The notes: a model not told the origin generated them from the letters alone. A stretch of 64,000 nucleotides of DNA from Sphingobium aromaticiconvertens (GCF_037154075.1 NZ_JBANRJ010000001.1:2537501-2601500); one strand, 5' to 3'; positions 15,696 through 24,088 are shown, counted from the stretch's first letter. Translations and numbers: made by a program.

Positions 15696-16790
15696 TCAGA
15701 AAGTGACGCCTAGCGCTTCCACGGTACCCAGATCTTCACCGGCGATGAAGATGCGCTCGACGATATGCGCGCCTTTCTGGCCCCATTCGTCCATGTTCGC
15801 GATCCATGCTTGCATCGCATAGGGCGGCCAGCGGCGATAATATTCCCACAGCGTCTCGTCGTCGGGGACATTTTGCGCTCCGGTTTCGACCAGGCAGCGG
15901 CGGTAATGGCGCAACAGGTCGCGGTCATTGGCGCGACGCTCCTCGATCGTCAACGCGCCGAGGATGAAATAGGTGAAATCGCGGATCGGCCGGCCCTTCC
16001 GCACCAGTTGCCAGTCGAGCCAGACCCGCTTTCCATCGGGACGGACATAGCTGTTGCCCTGATGGCTGTCGCCATGGACCAGGCACCATGGCCCTTGTTC
16101 CTTGGTCCGAGCGAAATCGACCAGGGCGTCGAAGACCGTGTGGAGCCGCGACAAATCGCCCTTGATCCAGTTGGGAAGGAAGGACTGATATTCCGGCTTG
16201 GCATGGTTTGCCTTGGCAAAACTGTACATCATGTGCAGTTGCTGTGCATCGACCGGTGTCACCATGGATACTGGGAGCCAATCGGCGGCGTGCAACACCG
16301 GACTATCCCAAAATGCCCCATGTATGCGGGCGAGGCTCTCTACGGCGCGCGCCGCTTCCTCCACGCCCATATGGTCGGTGCTGGTCCCGAATTGGCCGCC
16401 CTCGATCGAGAGATCCTCCATTACGACAAGACCCTGTCCGCTGTCCTGACGTGGGTCCCAGGCCTCGAAATAGGAGCGGGGCGCGGGGAAGGCGACGTGT
16501 CGGCGGAAATCTTCGTAAAAGCGGGCTTCCAGACGGCAAATGCCCTGGCTTTCGAACTGCGCCCAATTGGCTTTCAGGCAGACATTTTCAGCAATGCCGG
16601 CTGCTTTGCCAATGTCGTTGAGGGTCAGTTTTACCTGATATTTGGTTGTGTGACTGTTGCGCAGGAAGACCGCATCCATCCGCTCCACCACGATGCCAGG
16701 ATAACGCGGTTGCATGATGTCGGTCAGCCATTCGGCCGTTACGTCTTCCAGTCTGGCGGGAATGCCCGCCGGGTTCGCCAAAGTCGTCAT
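15696..16790 (-). CDS. EcKL/CHK-type phosphotransferase (second copy)
   Basis: This 364-residue kinase-like protein is a paralogue of the one at 2088-3236. Its catalytic loop is intact, HGDSHQGN with Asp241 and Asn246, followed by LDWQ (Asp259) and RKGRPIRDFTYF; Lys73 in CLKANW is the likely ATP lysine. ATG at 16790 is preferred to GTG at 16793 because AGGGG lies six bases before it. It sits between the flavoprotein and epoxide hydrolase genes in one operon. A function in phosphorylating a hydroxylated intermediate is plausible but untested. Confidence 0.87.
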   Translation of the reverse strand: MTTLANPAGIPARLEDVTAEWLTDIMQPRYPGIVVERMDAVFLRNSHTTKYQVKLTLNDIGKAAGIAENVCLKANWAQFESQGICRLEARFYEDFRRHVAFPAPRSYFEAWDPRQDSGQGLVVMEDLSIEGGQFGTSTDHMGVEEAARAVESLARIHGAFWDSPVLHAADWLPVSMVTPVDAQQLHMMYSFAKANHAKPEYQSFLPNWIKGDLSRLHTVFDALVDFARTKEQGPWCLVHGDSHQGNSYVRPDGKRVWLDWQLVRKGRPIRDFTYFILGALTIEERRANDRDLLRHYRRCLVETGAQNVPDDETLWEYYRRWPPYAMQAWIANMDEWGQKGAHIVERIFIAGEDLGTVEALGVTF

Positions 16791-16798
16791 CACAGCCC

Positions 16799-18376
16799 CT
16801 ATTTCATCTTCTTGAGTTCGCGCAGGGCGCGGTTGGCTGCGATCCGCCCGGCAATGCCCGATACGCCGCCGCCCGGATGCGCGCCCGCGCCGCCGATCAG
16901 GAAGCCGGGGAAGGGCGGCTTGGGACCGCCAAAGCCGGTAGCCGGGCGATGCAGGCCCGAACGCAGCGCGCCGAAGTCAATATGGGTGACGCAACCATTG
17001 GTGACGTTGAGCCGCTTTTCGCGCTCACGGGCCGTTTCCACGAAGCGGCCGACTTCTGTGTCGAGGCCGTCATAATATTCGCCCAGATGCGACAGGATCG
17101 AGGACATGGCCTTGTCCTTAAGCGTCGGCGACCAGCCTTCGCGGGCATCCACCGCCATGGCGGGCAGGTAGATATAGGCGAGCGATCCGCCCGGTGGCGC
17201 CTGCGTCGGATCGGAATTGGACAGCGGGCTGAGCGACAGGGCGTGGCGATCGGGAATGTCGCCGCGCCGCGCGCTCGCGAAGGATTCGCGCACTTCCTCC
17301 GGCGTGCCGATCAGGCCGACTGCCTTGTTGAGATCGGCATCGTCATGGCGCATGTCCTGATGCTTCTTGAGCGCAAGCGGTCCCGACATCGCCACATTGG
17401 CAAGGAATGGCGCGGCGTTGGAGCGGTTGGCGGGCGCATGTTCGATCCGCTGCATCAGCGCGCGGGGTACGCCACCCGGCGTCGTCAGTCGCATGGCCGT
17501 GCGAGGGTCGCAGGTCGCGATCACCATCCTGGCGCGGATCACGCGGCCATCCTCCAGCCGCACGCCCTTCGCCGCTCCATCGTCGACGATGATTTCGGCG
17601 ACCGGAGCGTTGAGTTCGATCGTCGCGCCTGATGCCTGTATGCTGCGTGCCAGAGCGTCGGAGAAGGACTGGAGGCTGCCGATCGGCTTGCCAGTGCCAT
17701 ATTTATGGGTGACGGCGAAGATCATATAGGCAGCCGCGTTGCCATCGTCATCAACTGGTCCAGCCCCCGCAGCGATACCCAGCAGAAGGGCGATCGTTGC
17801 GGGATGCTCGAACCGCTCGCAGGCGACCTGATCGGCAGTTGCCTTCGACAGGGAGATCAGTTCGTCCTTCAGCCGAACATTACGAACCGCGCTGCCAATG
17901 ATCTTCGCCATATTCTTCAAATCGGGCTTGCCCGGCTCGGCCATCATCATCGGAAAGCCGATGTCCATCATGACGTTCAGCGTCTTCATGAACTCCAGAT
18001 AGGCTCTGCCGTCATTGCGGTTGATGCGGGCAATGTCTTCGGCCGTGCGGCGATAATCGTAGAAGAGTGCAATCGAACTGCCGTCCGGGTGAAGATAGGC
18101 ATAGGTCGGATCAGGATCGACGGTGCGCAGGCCATATTTGGGCAGGTCGAAATCCTCAATGATGCCCGATTTGCGCGCGAACAGCAGCTCGACCGCACAG
18201 GGCGTCACCAGATGTTCGGGCGCTTCGGGGATCATATAGCCCGAGCTGGTCATGCCGCCGACCTTGCCGAGCCGTTCGACGACGACGACCTTCTTGCCCT
18301 CCCGTGCCAGATAGCCCGCAGCGGCCATGCCGTTATGTCCGGCGCCAACGACGACGACGTCGACCTGATCGGTCAT
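16799..18376 (-). CDS. FAD-dependent oxidoreductase, CrtI/phytoene-desaturase-like
   Basis: This 525-residue protein starts with the FAD-binding DVVVVGAGHNGMAAAGYLA fold followed by VVVVERLGKVGGM, and ends with the second FAD-contact motif GGGVSGIAGRIAANRAL. This arrangement is typical of carotenoid-desaturase-like flavoproteins that dehydrogenate or isomerise long hydrophobic substrates. Start at 18376 follows AAGGAA. It lies 20 bp after the SDR and 8 bp before the kinase. A dehydrogenation or isomerisation on a terpenoid-like ring system would fit its context. Confidence 0.87.
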   Translation of the reverse strand: MTDQVDVVVVGAGHNGMAAAGYLAREGKKVVVVERLGKVGGMTSSGYMIPEAPEHLVTPCAVELLFARKSGIIEDFDLPKYGLRTVDPDPTYAYLHPDGSSIALFYDYRRTAEDIARINRNDGRAYLEFMKTLNVMMDIGFPMMMAEPGKPDLKNMAKIIGSAVRNVRLKDELISLSKATADQVACERFEHPATIALLLGIAAGAGPVDDDGNAAAYMIFAVTHKYGTGKPIGSLQSFSDALARSIQASGATIELNAPVAEIIVDDGAAKGVRLEDGRVIRARMVIATCDPRTAMRLTTPGGVPRALMQRIEHAPANRSNAAPFLANVAMSGPLALKKHQDMRHDDADLNKAVGLIGTPEEVRESFASARRGDIPDRHALSLSPLSNSDPTQAPPGGSLAYIYLPAMAVDAREGWSPTLKDKAMSSILSHLGEYYDGLDTEVGRFVETAREREKRLNVTNGCVTHIDFGALRSGLHRPATGFGGPKPPFPGFLIGGAGAHPGGGVSGIAGRIAANRALRELKKMK

Positions 18377-18396
18377 GCTGTTTTTCCTTCGATCCG

Positions 18397-19233
18397 TCAG
18401 GCGGTAGCGGCGGCGGTGTAGGCCTTGCCCCACTCGGCGAGCGCCACGAGCCGGGCCTTGCGATCGGCCTGGATCTGCGGGATCTTCTCTTCGTCCGGGC
18501 CGTCGGGCACGATCACCAGCGGTTCCTTGCCCAGGCTGGCGAGCGCGAGGGCGCAGACATCCGCGGGGTTATAAGCCGTGGAATAGTCCATACCCAGCCC
18601 CTCGGTCGCACGGCGCAGGGTCGGGGTATCCATGATCGGCGCTGCAACGCCGACGATATCGACATTCCGGCCGTCCAGTTCAGCCCAGAGGGATTCCACG
18701 AAATTGAGTTCGAACGCTTTGGTGGACGAATACATGACAAGCCACGGCTGGCCGCCCAGGCCCGCGCCCGAGGACATGATGACGAAACCGCCTTTGCCGC
18801 GCTGGAGGAAGCGGTTGCCAAAGCCGTGTACAGCCTCCAGCACATTGGCCGCATTCATTGTCAGCAGGTTGAGCGAGCGCTGCACAGGCTCGCCAAAGAA
18901 GCTGTTCCCCGCGCCATCGGCACCGGCGTTGGAGATATAGAGGCCGATGTCGAGGTCGGCGGTTGCCTCAACCAGGCGCGCGCCTGCGCCCTGTTCGGTC
19001 AGGTCGGCAGTGAGGGCGCGGAACTCGATTCCATGTTCGGCCGCAAGTCGTTGGCCCAGCGCGTCGAGCGTGGACTGGCGGCGCGATACGAGGACGAGGT
19101 TGATGCCCATCGCTGCAAGCTGTTCGGCGTAGCAGGCTCCGGTGCCTTCAGAAGCGCCTGCAATGACGGCCCAAGGGCCATATTTTCCGGCAAAGGCTGC
19201 GCGATCCAGATGGGGTAGGTCGATCTTGCGCAT
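18397..19233 (-). CDS. SDR family oxidoreductase
   Basis: This 278-residue SDR has a slightly modified cofactor motif AGASEGTG (25-32), SNAG at 101-104 and the active-site set Ser155, Tyr168 and Lys172 (MYSSTKAF). It belongs to the divergent SDR group seen in sphingomonad and actinobacterial degradation clusters. GAGAGGA lies about ten bases before the ATG. It is the first gene of the reverse operon that continues with the CrtI-like flavoprotein, EcKL-like kinase and epoxide hydrolase, and a GRTAGG element lies 89 bp upstream. Confidence 0.87.
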   Translation of the reverse strand: MRKIDLPHLDRAAFAGKYGPWAVIAGASEGTGACYAEQLAAMGINLVLVSRRQSTLDALGQRLAAEHGIEFRALTADLTEQGAGARLVEATADLDIGLYISNAGADGAGNSFFGEPVQRSLNLLTMNAANVLEAVHGFGNRFLQRGKGGFVIMSSGAGLGGQPWLVMYSSTKAFELNFVESLWAELDGRNVDIVGVAAPIMDTPTLRRATEGLGMDYSTAYNPADVCALALASLGKEPLVIVPDGPDEEKIPQIQADRKARLVALAEWGKAYTAAATA

Positions 19234-19322
19234 TGGGTAACAATCCTCTCTGCTATGTCCGACGTAGAGCGCCGGGAATATTTGATCTTCGGCAAGCCTA
19301 TAAGAGCGTTGGCGGATGCCGG

Positions 19323-19338
19323 CCTATCGAGCGGAAGG
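19323..19338 (-). promoter_or_regulatory. Shared element CCNNNC-N4-GRTAGG (site 3)
   Basis: Read on the minus strand the sequence is CCTTCC-GCTC-GATAGG. The conserved half faces the SDR gene, 89 bp before its start at 19233. Confidence 0.7.
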
Positions 19339-19358
19339 TGGGGTGCACTGAATGCGCT

Positions 19359-19475
19359 TCATCCGGCGGGATCTTCGCGAAAGACGATTTCGGTGAAGTG
19401 GCCGAGTGTCGTGCGCGTATCGGGATGGGCGAAGCGGGGTTCGTTCGGAACCTGACCAATGAAACCTATGCCCAT
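19359..19475 (-). pseudogene. Possible VOC-protein C-terminal remnant
   Basis: This 38-codon stretch contains PRFAHPDTRTTLGHFTEIVF before a stop. Many VOC proteins end with a similar ‘DTR..LGH..E’ strand carrying the last metal-ligand Glu. There is no complete domain upstream, and an overlapping +1 frame interrupts it, so it would be a relic. The match is from memory of the family pattern only. Confidence 0.35.
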
Positions 19476-19592
19476 GCGAGTTTTGCCAGTTCGGCGAGCG
19501 TAGGCCTGCCCTGTGCGATCAGATGCGGCAGGAAGACGAAGTTGCGGCGCACTCCCGAGAAGAGGTTGATGTCGTTCTGGAGCGCAGAACGA

Positions 19593-20039
19593 TTAAATTC
19601 GTGTCCAGCAGGGCGTTCCTGCATCTTCGAGCGGTCGACAATTGGCGATGCGGGTTGCCCCTGTCGATGCGATCAGGATGAACCAATCCCCTGTATCGCG
19701 GCAACGTATTGTCCAGGCGGCGTTAGTGCCAATGTCGCCGCGGAACAGCGTCTTCGACGTGCTGGCGCATTGTTGACCAGCGTCGTGCATGACTTTGGCG
19801 AACGCGGCGCTTCGCCCATTCATGCCCTGCACTTCGATCGCATTGCTATATTCATTTCGGCTGCTGCCTTGGCGCAGCATTTTGGAAATAGAGAGGCTGA
19901 TCGCCAATGTCATCGCGACGATGCTGATGGGTAGGAGCGTCCACAATAGGGCCCGCCGCATATCGCCACCCGCATGGCCACATGAGGCACAGGGGTGACT
20001 ATAGGCTTCCGTCGGCAATTTGCATCGAGCGCACGTCAT
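19593..20039 (-). CDS. Small membrane protein with N-terminal zinc-ribbon-like CxxC pairs
   Basis: This 148-residue protein begins with CARC...CASCG (two CxxC pairs about 14 residues apart), then a single membrane segment (LLWTLLPISIVAMTLAISL), then an exported or cytoplasmic tail with several Cys residues (QQCAS, IRCRD, NCRPL). I do not recognise a function. It diverges from the GntR-family gene at 20125 across 85 bp, which holds both a GRTAGG element and an ATTCTATAGAAT palindrome. It could equally be an unrelated flanking gene. Confidence 0.5.
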   Translation of the reverse strand: MTCARCKLPTEAYSHPCASCGHAGGDMRRALLWTLLPISIVAMTLAISLSISKMLRQGSSRNEYSNAIEVQGMNGRSAAFAKVMHDAGQQCASTSKTLFRGDIGTNAAWTIRCRDTGDWFILIASTGATRIANCRPLEDAGTPCWTRI

Positions 20040-20073
20040 GAACGCGATCTAGGCGGCGGCCAATATAGGCGAT

Positions 20074-20089
20074 CCTACCTTACGATAGG
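20074..20089 (+). promoter_or_regulatory. Shared element CCNNNC-N4-GRTAGG (site 4)
   Basis: The sequence CCTACC-TTAC-GATAGG is a nearly full inverted repeat. It lies 35 bp before the first ATG of the GntR-family gene (95 bp before its alternative GTG). Confidence 0.7.
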
Positions 20090-20112
20090 CACAGGCATGG
20101 CGAGGGTCAGCC

Positions 20113-20124
20113 ATTCTATAGAAT
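20113..20124. promoter_or_regulatory. Palindrome ATTCTATAGAAT abutting the GntR gene start
   Basis: This perfect 12-bp palindrome ends at the base before ATG 20125. The identical 12-mer recurs at 41369-41380, also just upstream of a gene start and near a GRTAGG element. If the GTG at 20185 is the true start, the palindrome would be a normal operator position, suitable for autoregulation by the GntR protein. Confidence 0.5.
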
Positions 20125-20853
20125 ATGGAATCAGCCCTTTCCCCTTCCGTCGATTCCCCTTGGCTTTGGGGTATCGGAGAGACCGTGAACGGCCCTTTAG
20201 GAACGCCAGCGACCTTGCGTCAGGCGGTTCTTGAGCAACTGCGGGCGAAGATCGTGGCGGGCCTGATTGCGCCGGGCGCGCTGTTGCGGGAAACCGCGCT
20301 CGCGCAACAGCTCAAGGTGAGCGCAACGCCGATACGGGAGGCGCTGGGCACGCTGGCGTCGGAAGGTCTGGTCGAAATTGAAGCACATCGGCGCAAGCGT
20401 GTGGCGCCGGTCGATATGGCTGCGACCCGCGATCTCATCCGTGTTCAAGCCGAATTGTGGCGGCTGGGATATGACTGGGGCATGGCCCGGATCGGGGTCG
20501 GGCAGGTCTTGCTGCTGGATCAGGCTATCGCGAGGTATCGCGCAGCGATCGATACGTCAGAATATATGGCGGCGATCATCGCCGGCCTGGATTTCCATAC
20601 CATTTTCATCATGGCGTCAGAGAATCGTGAGCTGCTCCGTTCCACGCTTGACCGACGCGGGCTGATTGCCCGGTTCATCTTCCTGCACGGCATCAACACC
20701 CTCTCCGCCAATGGCCTGTCGCAGCATGAAGCGATCCTGCGTGCATTCAAGGCTGGCGATCATGCCGCTGTTCTCGCCTGTCTCGACCGGATGAGCACTC
20801 GGCTGATTGCGCTGTGCGACGATCAAATACACACTCCCATCAGCAAGGACTAA
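20125..20853 (+). CDS. GntR-family (FadR/FCD-type) transcriptional regulator
   Basis: This 242-residue protein has an N-terminal winged helix (ETALAQQLKVSATPIREALG and LASEGLVE) and a helical FCD ligand-binding domain, as in FadR-type regulators that sense acids or acyl-CoAs. The first ATG is used here, but GTG at 20185 follows GGAGAG and would remove 20 residues that precede the winged helix; either is possible. It is followed after two bases by the acyl-CoA dehydrogenase gene, so regulator and enzyme are co-transcribed. Confidence 0.88.
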   Translation: MESALSPSVDSPWLWGIGETVNGPLGTPATLRQAVLEQLRAKIVAGLIAPGALLRETALAQQLKVSATPIREALGTLASEGLVEIEAHRRKRVAPVDMAATRDLIRVQAELWRLGYDWGMARIGVGQVLLLDQAIARYRAAIDTSEYMAAIIAGLDFHTIFIMASENRELLRSTLDRRGLIARFIFLHGINTLSANGLSQHEAILRAFKAGDHAAVLACLDRMSTRLIALCDDQIHTPISKD

Positions 20854-20855
20854 AG

Positions 20856-22019
20856 ATGGATTTCGAACTGCCCGAAGAATATCGCTCGTTCCAGGATATG
20901 GTGCGACGCTGGGTTGATAAGGAAGCGCCCAAGGAATGGGCGCGCGCGCTGGAGAAGGACGAACATAATTATCCATTCGCGCTTTGGGAGAAGTTCACCG
21001 AGGCGGGTTTCCACGGCGTCGGCATAGCCGAAGAATTTGGCGGGCAGGGCGGCGATGTCGTCATGCAGATGCTGCTGGCGCGTGAACTTGCCCGTTCGCT
21101 GGGGGGGCTTGCCTGGATCTGGGGGATCACCAGTTTTGCTGGGTCAAAGTCGATTGGTCTCTACGGCTCACCGGAGCAGAAGGCCAAATATCTGCCGCTC
21201 ATTGCGACTGGCCAGCTCAAGGCCGCTATTGCCTTTACGGAGCCGGGCGGCGGCACTGACCTGCTGGGTGCGATGACGACCACCGCCGAGCGGGTCGAGG
21301 GCGGCTGGAAGATCAATGGCGAGAAGATCTGGTCGTCTTCGGCTCATGTCGCCGACTATCTGCTCGTGATCGCGCGCAGTGACAAGAATGCGGAGAAAAA
21401 GCACCAGGGGCTGACCCTGTTCTGGGTGCCGACGAAGACGGATGGTGTGAAGATCACGCCGCTCGCCAAGCTCGGGATGCGCTCAATGGGGAGCTGCTCG
21501 ATCCATTTCGAGGATGCCTTCGTTGCTGACGAGCATGTGCTGGGTGAGCCGCACAAGGCCTGGTACATGCTGCTGCCCACGCTCAATAACGAGCGGATCA
21601 TGGTGGGTGCTTTCTGCCTTGGCGTCATCGACGGCGTGCTGGAGGATGCGCTCGACTATATGAAACAACGCAAGGCGTTTGGCGGGATCATCGGTCGCTT
21701 TCAAAGCTTGCAACATTATGTCGCCGACATTGCGACCATGCAGAAGACCACTGAACTGATGCTGCATTTTTGTGCCGACAAGCAGGCTCGGGGTGAAAAT
21801 GTAGGAGTCGAGGCGAATATGCTCAAGTTGATGGCGTCGGAAAACGCCAATGCTGCGGCAGACCTCGGCATCCAGATCCTCGGTGGCATGGGATATTCGG
21901 CGGAAACCGACATGCAGCGTTACTGGCGCGACAGCCGCCTGTGGCGGATCGGGCCGATCACCAACGAAATGGTCCGCAACGGCATTGCCGAGAGCCTCGG
22001 GCTGCCTCGATCCTACTAA
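20856..22019 (+). CDS. Acyl-CoA dehydrogenase
   Basis: This 387-residue flavoprotein shows the ACAD signatures AFTEPGGGTDLLGAM (about 128-142) and the C-terminal ILGGMGYSAETDMQRYWRD segment. It should insert a double bond alpha-beta to a CoA thioester and pass electrons to ETF. ATG at 20856 follows AAGGA, three bases after the GntR stop. A close paralogue of the same length lies at 46065-47228, with nearly the same DxVRRWVxxEAPKxW N-terminus. The P450 gene follows after 111 bp. Confidence 0.92.
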   Translation: MDFELPEEYRSFQDMVRRWVDKEAPKEWARALEKDEHNYPFALWEKFTEAGFHGVGIAEEFGGQGGDVVMQMLLARELARSLGGLAWIWGITSFAGSKSIGLYGSPEQKAKYLPLIATGQLKAAIAFTEPGGGTDLLGAMTTTAERVEGGWKINGEKIWSSSAHVADYLLVIARSDKNAEKKHQGLTLFWVPTKTDGVKITPLAKLGMRSMGSCSIHFEDAFVADEHVLGEPHKAWYMLLPTLNNERIMVGAFCLGVIDGVLEDALDYMKQRKAFGGIIGRFQSLQHYVADIATMQKTTELMLHFCADKQARGENVGVEANMLKLMASENANAAADLGIQILGGMGYSAETDMQRYWRDSRLWRIGPITNEMVRNGIAESLGLPRSY

Positions 22020-22020
22020 A

Positions 22021-22072
22021 CGGGCAATCCTTCCAGGCGGGCAATCCTTCCAGGACGGCCAATCCTTCCAGA
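22021..22072 (+). repeat. Three tandem 17-18-bp direct repeats
   Basis: Units start at 22021, 22038 and 22056 and share CAATCCTTCCAG. The third carries two changes and its CCTTCC forms the distal half of the GRTAGG element at 22064. Slippage duplication of part of the operator is a simple origin. Confidence 0.75.
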
Positions 22073-22079
22073 CGGTAGG
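22064..22079 (+). promoter_or_regulatory. Shared element CCNNNC-N4-GRTAGG (site 5)
   Basis: The sequence is CCTTCC-AGAC-GGTAGG, 51 bp before the P450 start and facing it. Its distal half lies inside the third tandem repeat. Confidence 0.7.
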
Positions 22080-22084
22080 TGAAG

Positions 22085-22115
22085 CGGCAGGGGCGATAAC
22101 GCCTATCCCCTGCCG
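22085..22115 (+). promoter_or_regulatory. Hairpin just upstream of the P450 ribosome site
   Basis: A nine-bp perfect stem (CGGCAGGGG with CCCCTGCCG) encloses a 13-base loop and ends three bases before AAGGAG. It could be a 5' leader structure that tunes P450 translation, or a terminator for the preceding gene; there is no T run. Confidence 0.45.
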
Positions 22116-22130
22116 TCAAGGAGAGAGAAA

Positions 22131-23354
22131 ATGATGTTTCCCGACCAACCAATTCCCGATCATGTGCCACCCGAACTGGTGTCTAAGGACTTTCCTTTCA
22201 TTTTCGGGATGACCACAGATCGTGACCCCTTCAATGATCTCGCCACGCGCGTGCATGAGGGACCCGATATCATCTATGCGCCGCACGCCTATCCGGGGGG
22301 TACGCCGGCCTGGGTACCGCGGCGGATGGAGCATTTGCGCGCTATCTACCTCGACACCGATCATTTTTCGTCCACCGATTTTTCTCCCTTTTCCAAGTTG
22401 GTCGGGGGGAACTGGATCAATTCCCCGGCCGAACTGGACCCGCCGGCGCATGGGCCGTTTCGCCAGATGGTCAATCCCGCCTTCACGCCGAAGGCGATGG
22501 CGGCACTTGAAAGCAAGATCCGCCAATATGCCGTCGAATATATCGACGCCTTTGCGGCGCGCGGCGAATGCGAGTTCATGAGCGAGTTCGCCTTCGAATT
22601 TCCGATCAAGGTGTTCATGGATCTGATGGGACTGCCGCATGACCGGGTGGCCGAGTTCATGGAGTGGGAAATGAACCTGCTCCACAATCATGATATGTTC
22701 AAGATCGCCGAAGCGACACGCAACGTGCTGGAGTATCTGGGACGCGAGATCGAAGACCGGCGTGCCCATCCGCGCGAGGACCTCATCACCTTTGGCGTAC
22801 AGGGGAAGATTGGAGATCGCTCGCTCACCCAGGACGAATTGCTGGGCTTCATGTTCAACCTGTTCATCGGCGGGCTTGATACGGTCTCGACCAATATGGG
22901 GCTCCATTTCCGCCATCTGGGCAGCGATATGGCGGACCAGGCCTTTCTGCGCGCCAATCCGTCCGAAATACCGCATGCCATAGACGAACTGATGCGGGCT
23001 TATGGCGCGGTGACGACCTTCCGCACCTGCAAGAAGGAAACGGAAGTAGGGGGCGTCCGTTTCATGCCGGGAGACAAGGTGGCGATGTCGACGACGCTCG
23101 CTGGGCGCGATCCCGCCGAGTTCGATAACCCGGCTGAAGTGCAACTGACGCGGCGGTCGCGCCATGTCGGCTTCGGCTTTGGCGTGCATACCTGCGTGGG
23201 CATGCATCTGGCGCGGCGCGAGCTGCGGATCGCGATGGAGGAATTTCTGGCGCGTATTCCCGAGTTCCGCATCGCCCCTGGTCACAAGGTTGAATGCCAT
23301 CTCGGCATGATCCAGCCCGTCGCGCTTCCGCTGGTCTGGAAGGCGGGGGCTTGA
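22131..23354 (+). CDS. Cytochrome P450
   Basis: This 407-residue soluble class I P450 has the I-helix GGLDT at 247-251 (Asp250, Thr251), ExxR as Glu286/Arg289, and the haem loop FGFGVHTCVG with Cys355. Length and the lack of a membrane anchor are normal for bacterial CYPs. The oxygen-activation residues are Asp-Thr rather than Glu/Asp-Thr variants with Ala. AAGGAGAGAG precedes the tandem ATG codons. It would hydroxylate or epoxidise a hydrophobic substrate, receiving electrons from a ferredoxin; the 3Fe-4S-type ferredoxin at 31621 is one candidate partner. Confidence 0.95.
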   Translation: MMFPDQPIPDHVPPELVSKDFPFIFGMTTDRDPFNDLATRVHEGPDIIYAPHAYPGGTPAWVPRRMEHLRAIYLDTDHFSSTDFSPFSKLVGGNWINSPAELDPPAHGPFRQMVNPAFTPKAMAALESKIRQYAVEYIDAFAARGECEFMSEFAFEFPIKVFMDLMGLPHDRVAEFMEWEMNLLHNHDMFKIAEATRNVLEYLGREIEDRRAHPREDLITFGVQGKIGDRSLTQDELLGFMFNLFIGGLDTVSTNMGLHFRHLGSDMADQAFLRANPSEIPHAIDELMRAYGAVTTFRTCKKETEVGGVRFMPGDKVAMSTTLAGRDPAEFDNPAEVQLTRRSRHVGFGFGVHTCVGMHLARRELRIAMEEFLARIPEFRIAPGHKVECHLGMIQPVALPLVWKAGA

Positions 23355-23359
23355 CCAGA

Positions 23360-23479
23360 GCATTTTCAAGTTGACCGTTTACGGTCAACGGCTCGGAAAA
23401 TGCGGCATCAAAAGAAAAGAGCGTTTTCGCTCAAAGTGAAAACGCTCTGGTGCGGGGCGCCTGGTGAGGACGCCCCGCA
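23360..23479. terminator. Three stem-loops between convergent genes
   Basis: Stems are at 23370-23389 (GTTGACCG/CGGTCAAC), 23418-23448 (11 bp, AGAGCGTTTTC with GAAAACGCTCT) and 23451-23479 (nine bp, TGCGGGGCG with CGCCCCGCA). An outer pair GCATTTTC/GAAAATGC encloses the first. They separate the convergent P450 and nitroreductase genes and probably act as a two-way terminator or as a repetitive extragenic palindrome. Confidence 0.65.
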
Positions 23480-23488
23480 TTTTCCGGA

Positions 23489-24088
23489 TCAGAGATCGAG
23501 GCACGCCGCTTCGAAATCAAGGCGCGGGTTGCGCGGGAACAACGCCTCGGCCTTGCCATAGCCCATGTTGCACAGGAAATTGCTCTTCCACCGTCCGTCG
23601 GGGAAAAATTCGGCGTCCGTCCCGGCTTGATCGAAACCGGACATCGGCCCGCAATCCAGCCCCAGCGCGCGGGCGGCCATGATCAGATAAGCGCCCTGGA
23701 GCGTCGAGGAGCGGGCGACCGTATCCGCGATCAACGCATCCTTGCCCTCGAAGACGCTGCGCATGTCGCGCGACGGGAAGAGCGTGGCATAATATTCGTA
23801 AAAGCGGCTGTCGCCCGCGATGATGACGGTGCAGGGCGCCTGCATCACCTTGTCGACATTGCCGGCGTTCAGATGCGGCTTGAGGCGGGCCTTGGCGGTC
23901 GCCGATCGGATGAAGGCGAAGCGGGCGGGGGTGCTATTCGCGGTCGTCGGTCCCCATTTTGCAAGATCGTAGATCGCACGCACTGTTTCGTCGGTGACAG
24001 GGCGGTCGGTCCAGCCATTGTGGCTGCGGGCCTGCCGGAATAGGCGGTCCAGCATGGTCTTTTCGTTAAAACCGGGCGTATCGGCCAT
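23489..24088 (-). CDS. Nitroreductase family protein (RutE/HadB-like)
   Basis: This 199-residue FMN protein has the family pattern: an N-terminal RSHNGWTDRPVTDETVRAIYDLA, then KWGPTTANSTPARF, and GAYLIMAARALGLDCGPMSGF. It resembles the malonic-semialdehyde-reductase/RutE branch. Members reduce aldehydes, enones or nitro groups with NAD(P)H. ATG at 24088 follows AGGGA and lies next to the stop of the upstream gene. The longer frame upstream is Arg-rich and rejected. Confidence 0.85.
   Translation of the reverse strand: MADTPGFNEKTMLDRLFRQARSHNGWTDRPVTDETVRAIYDLAKWGPTTANSTPARFAFIRSATAKARLKPHLNAGNVDKVMQAPCTVIIAGDSRFYEYYATLFPSRDMRSVFEGKDALIADTVARSSTLQGAYLIMAARALGLDCGPMSGFDQAGTDAEFFPDGRWKSNFLCNMGYGKAEALFPRNPRLDFEAACLDL

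Larger units (their letters stand above)
19234..19592. other. 359-bp gap with promoter element and short remnants
   Basis: The stretch holds the GRTAGG element of the reverse operon (19323-19338). It also holds two short minus-strand open stretches that look like broken protein tails: 19359-19475, ending HFTEIVFREDP and resembling the end of a VOC protein, and 19466-19624, with FSGVRRNFVFLPHLIAQG, not recognised. Neither has a start region or full domain. Confidence 0.5.

Noticed and set aside
15765..17075. Plus-strand frame of 436 codons
   Set aside because: It is the antisense shadow of the EcKL-like kinase and flavoprotein genes; the translation has no family motif and is typical of GC-rich opposite frames.
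19233..19934. Plus-strand frame of 233 codons
   Set aside because: It has no recognisable domain, no ribosome site and overlaps the opposite-strand zinc-ribbon gene and promoter element.
22116..23369. Minus-strand frame of 417 codons
   Set aside because: It lies fully opposite the P450 gene, whose motifs are intact; the antisense translation is His- and Arg-rich without domains.
23418..23448. CRISPR-like palindromic repeats
   Set aside because: The stem-loops differ in sequence and are not regularly spaced; they are better read as terminators or extragenic palindromes.
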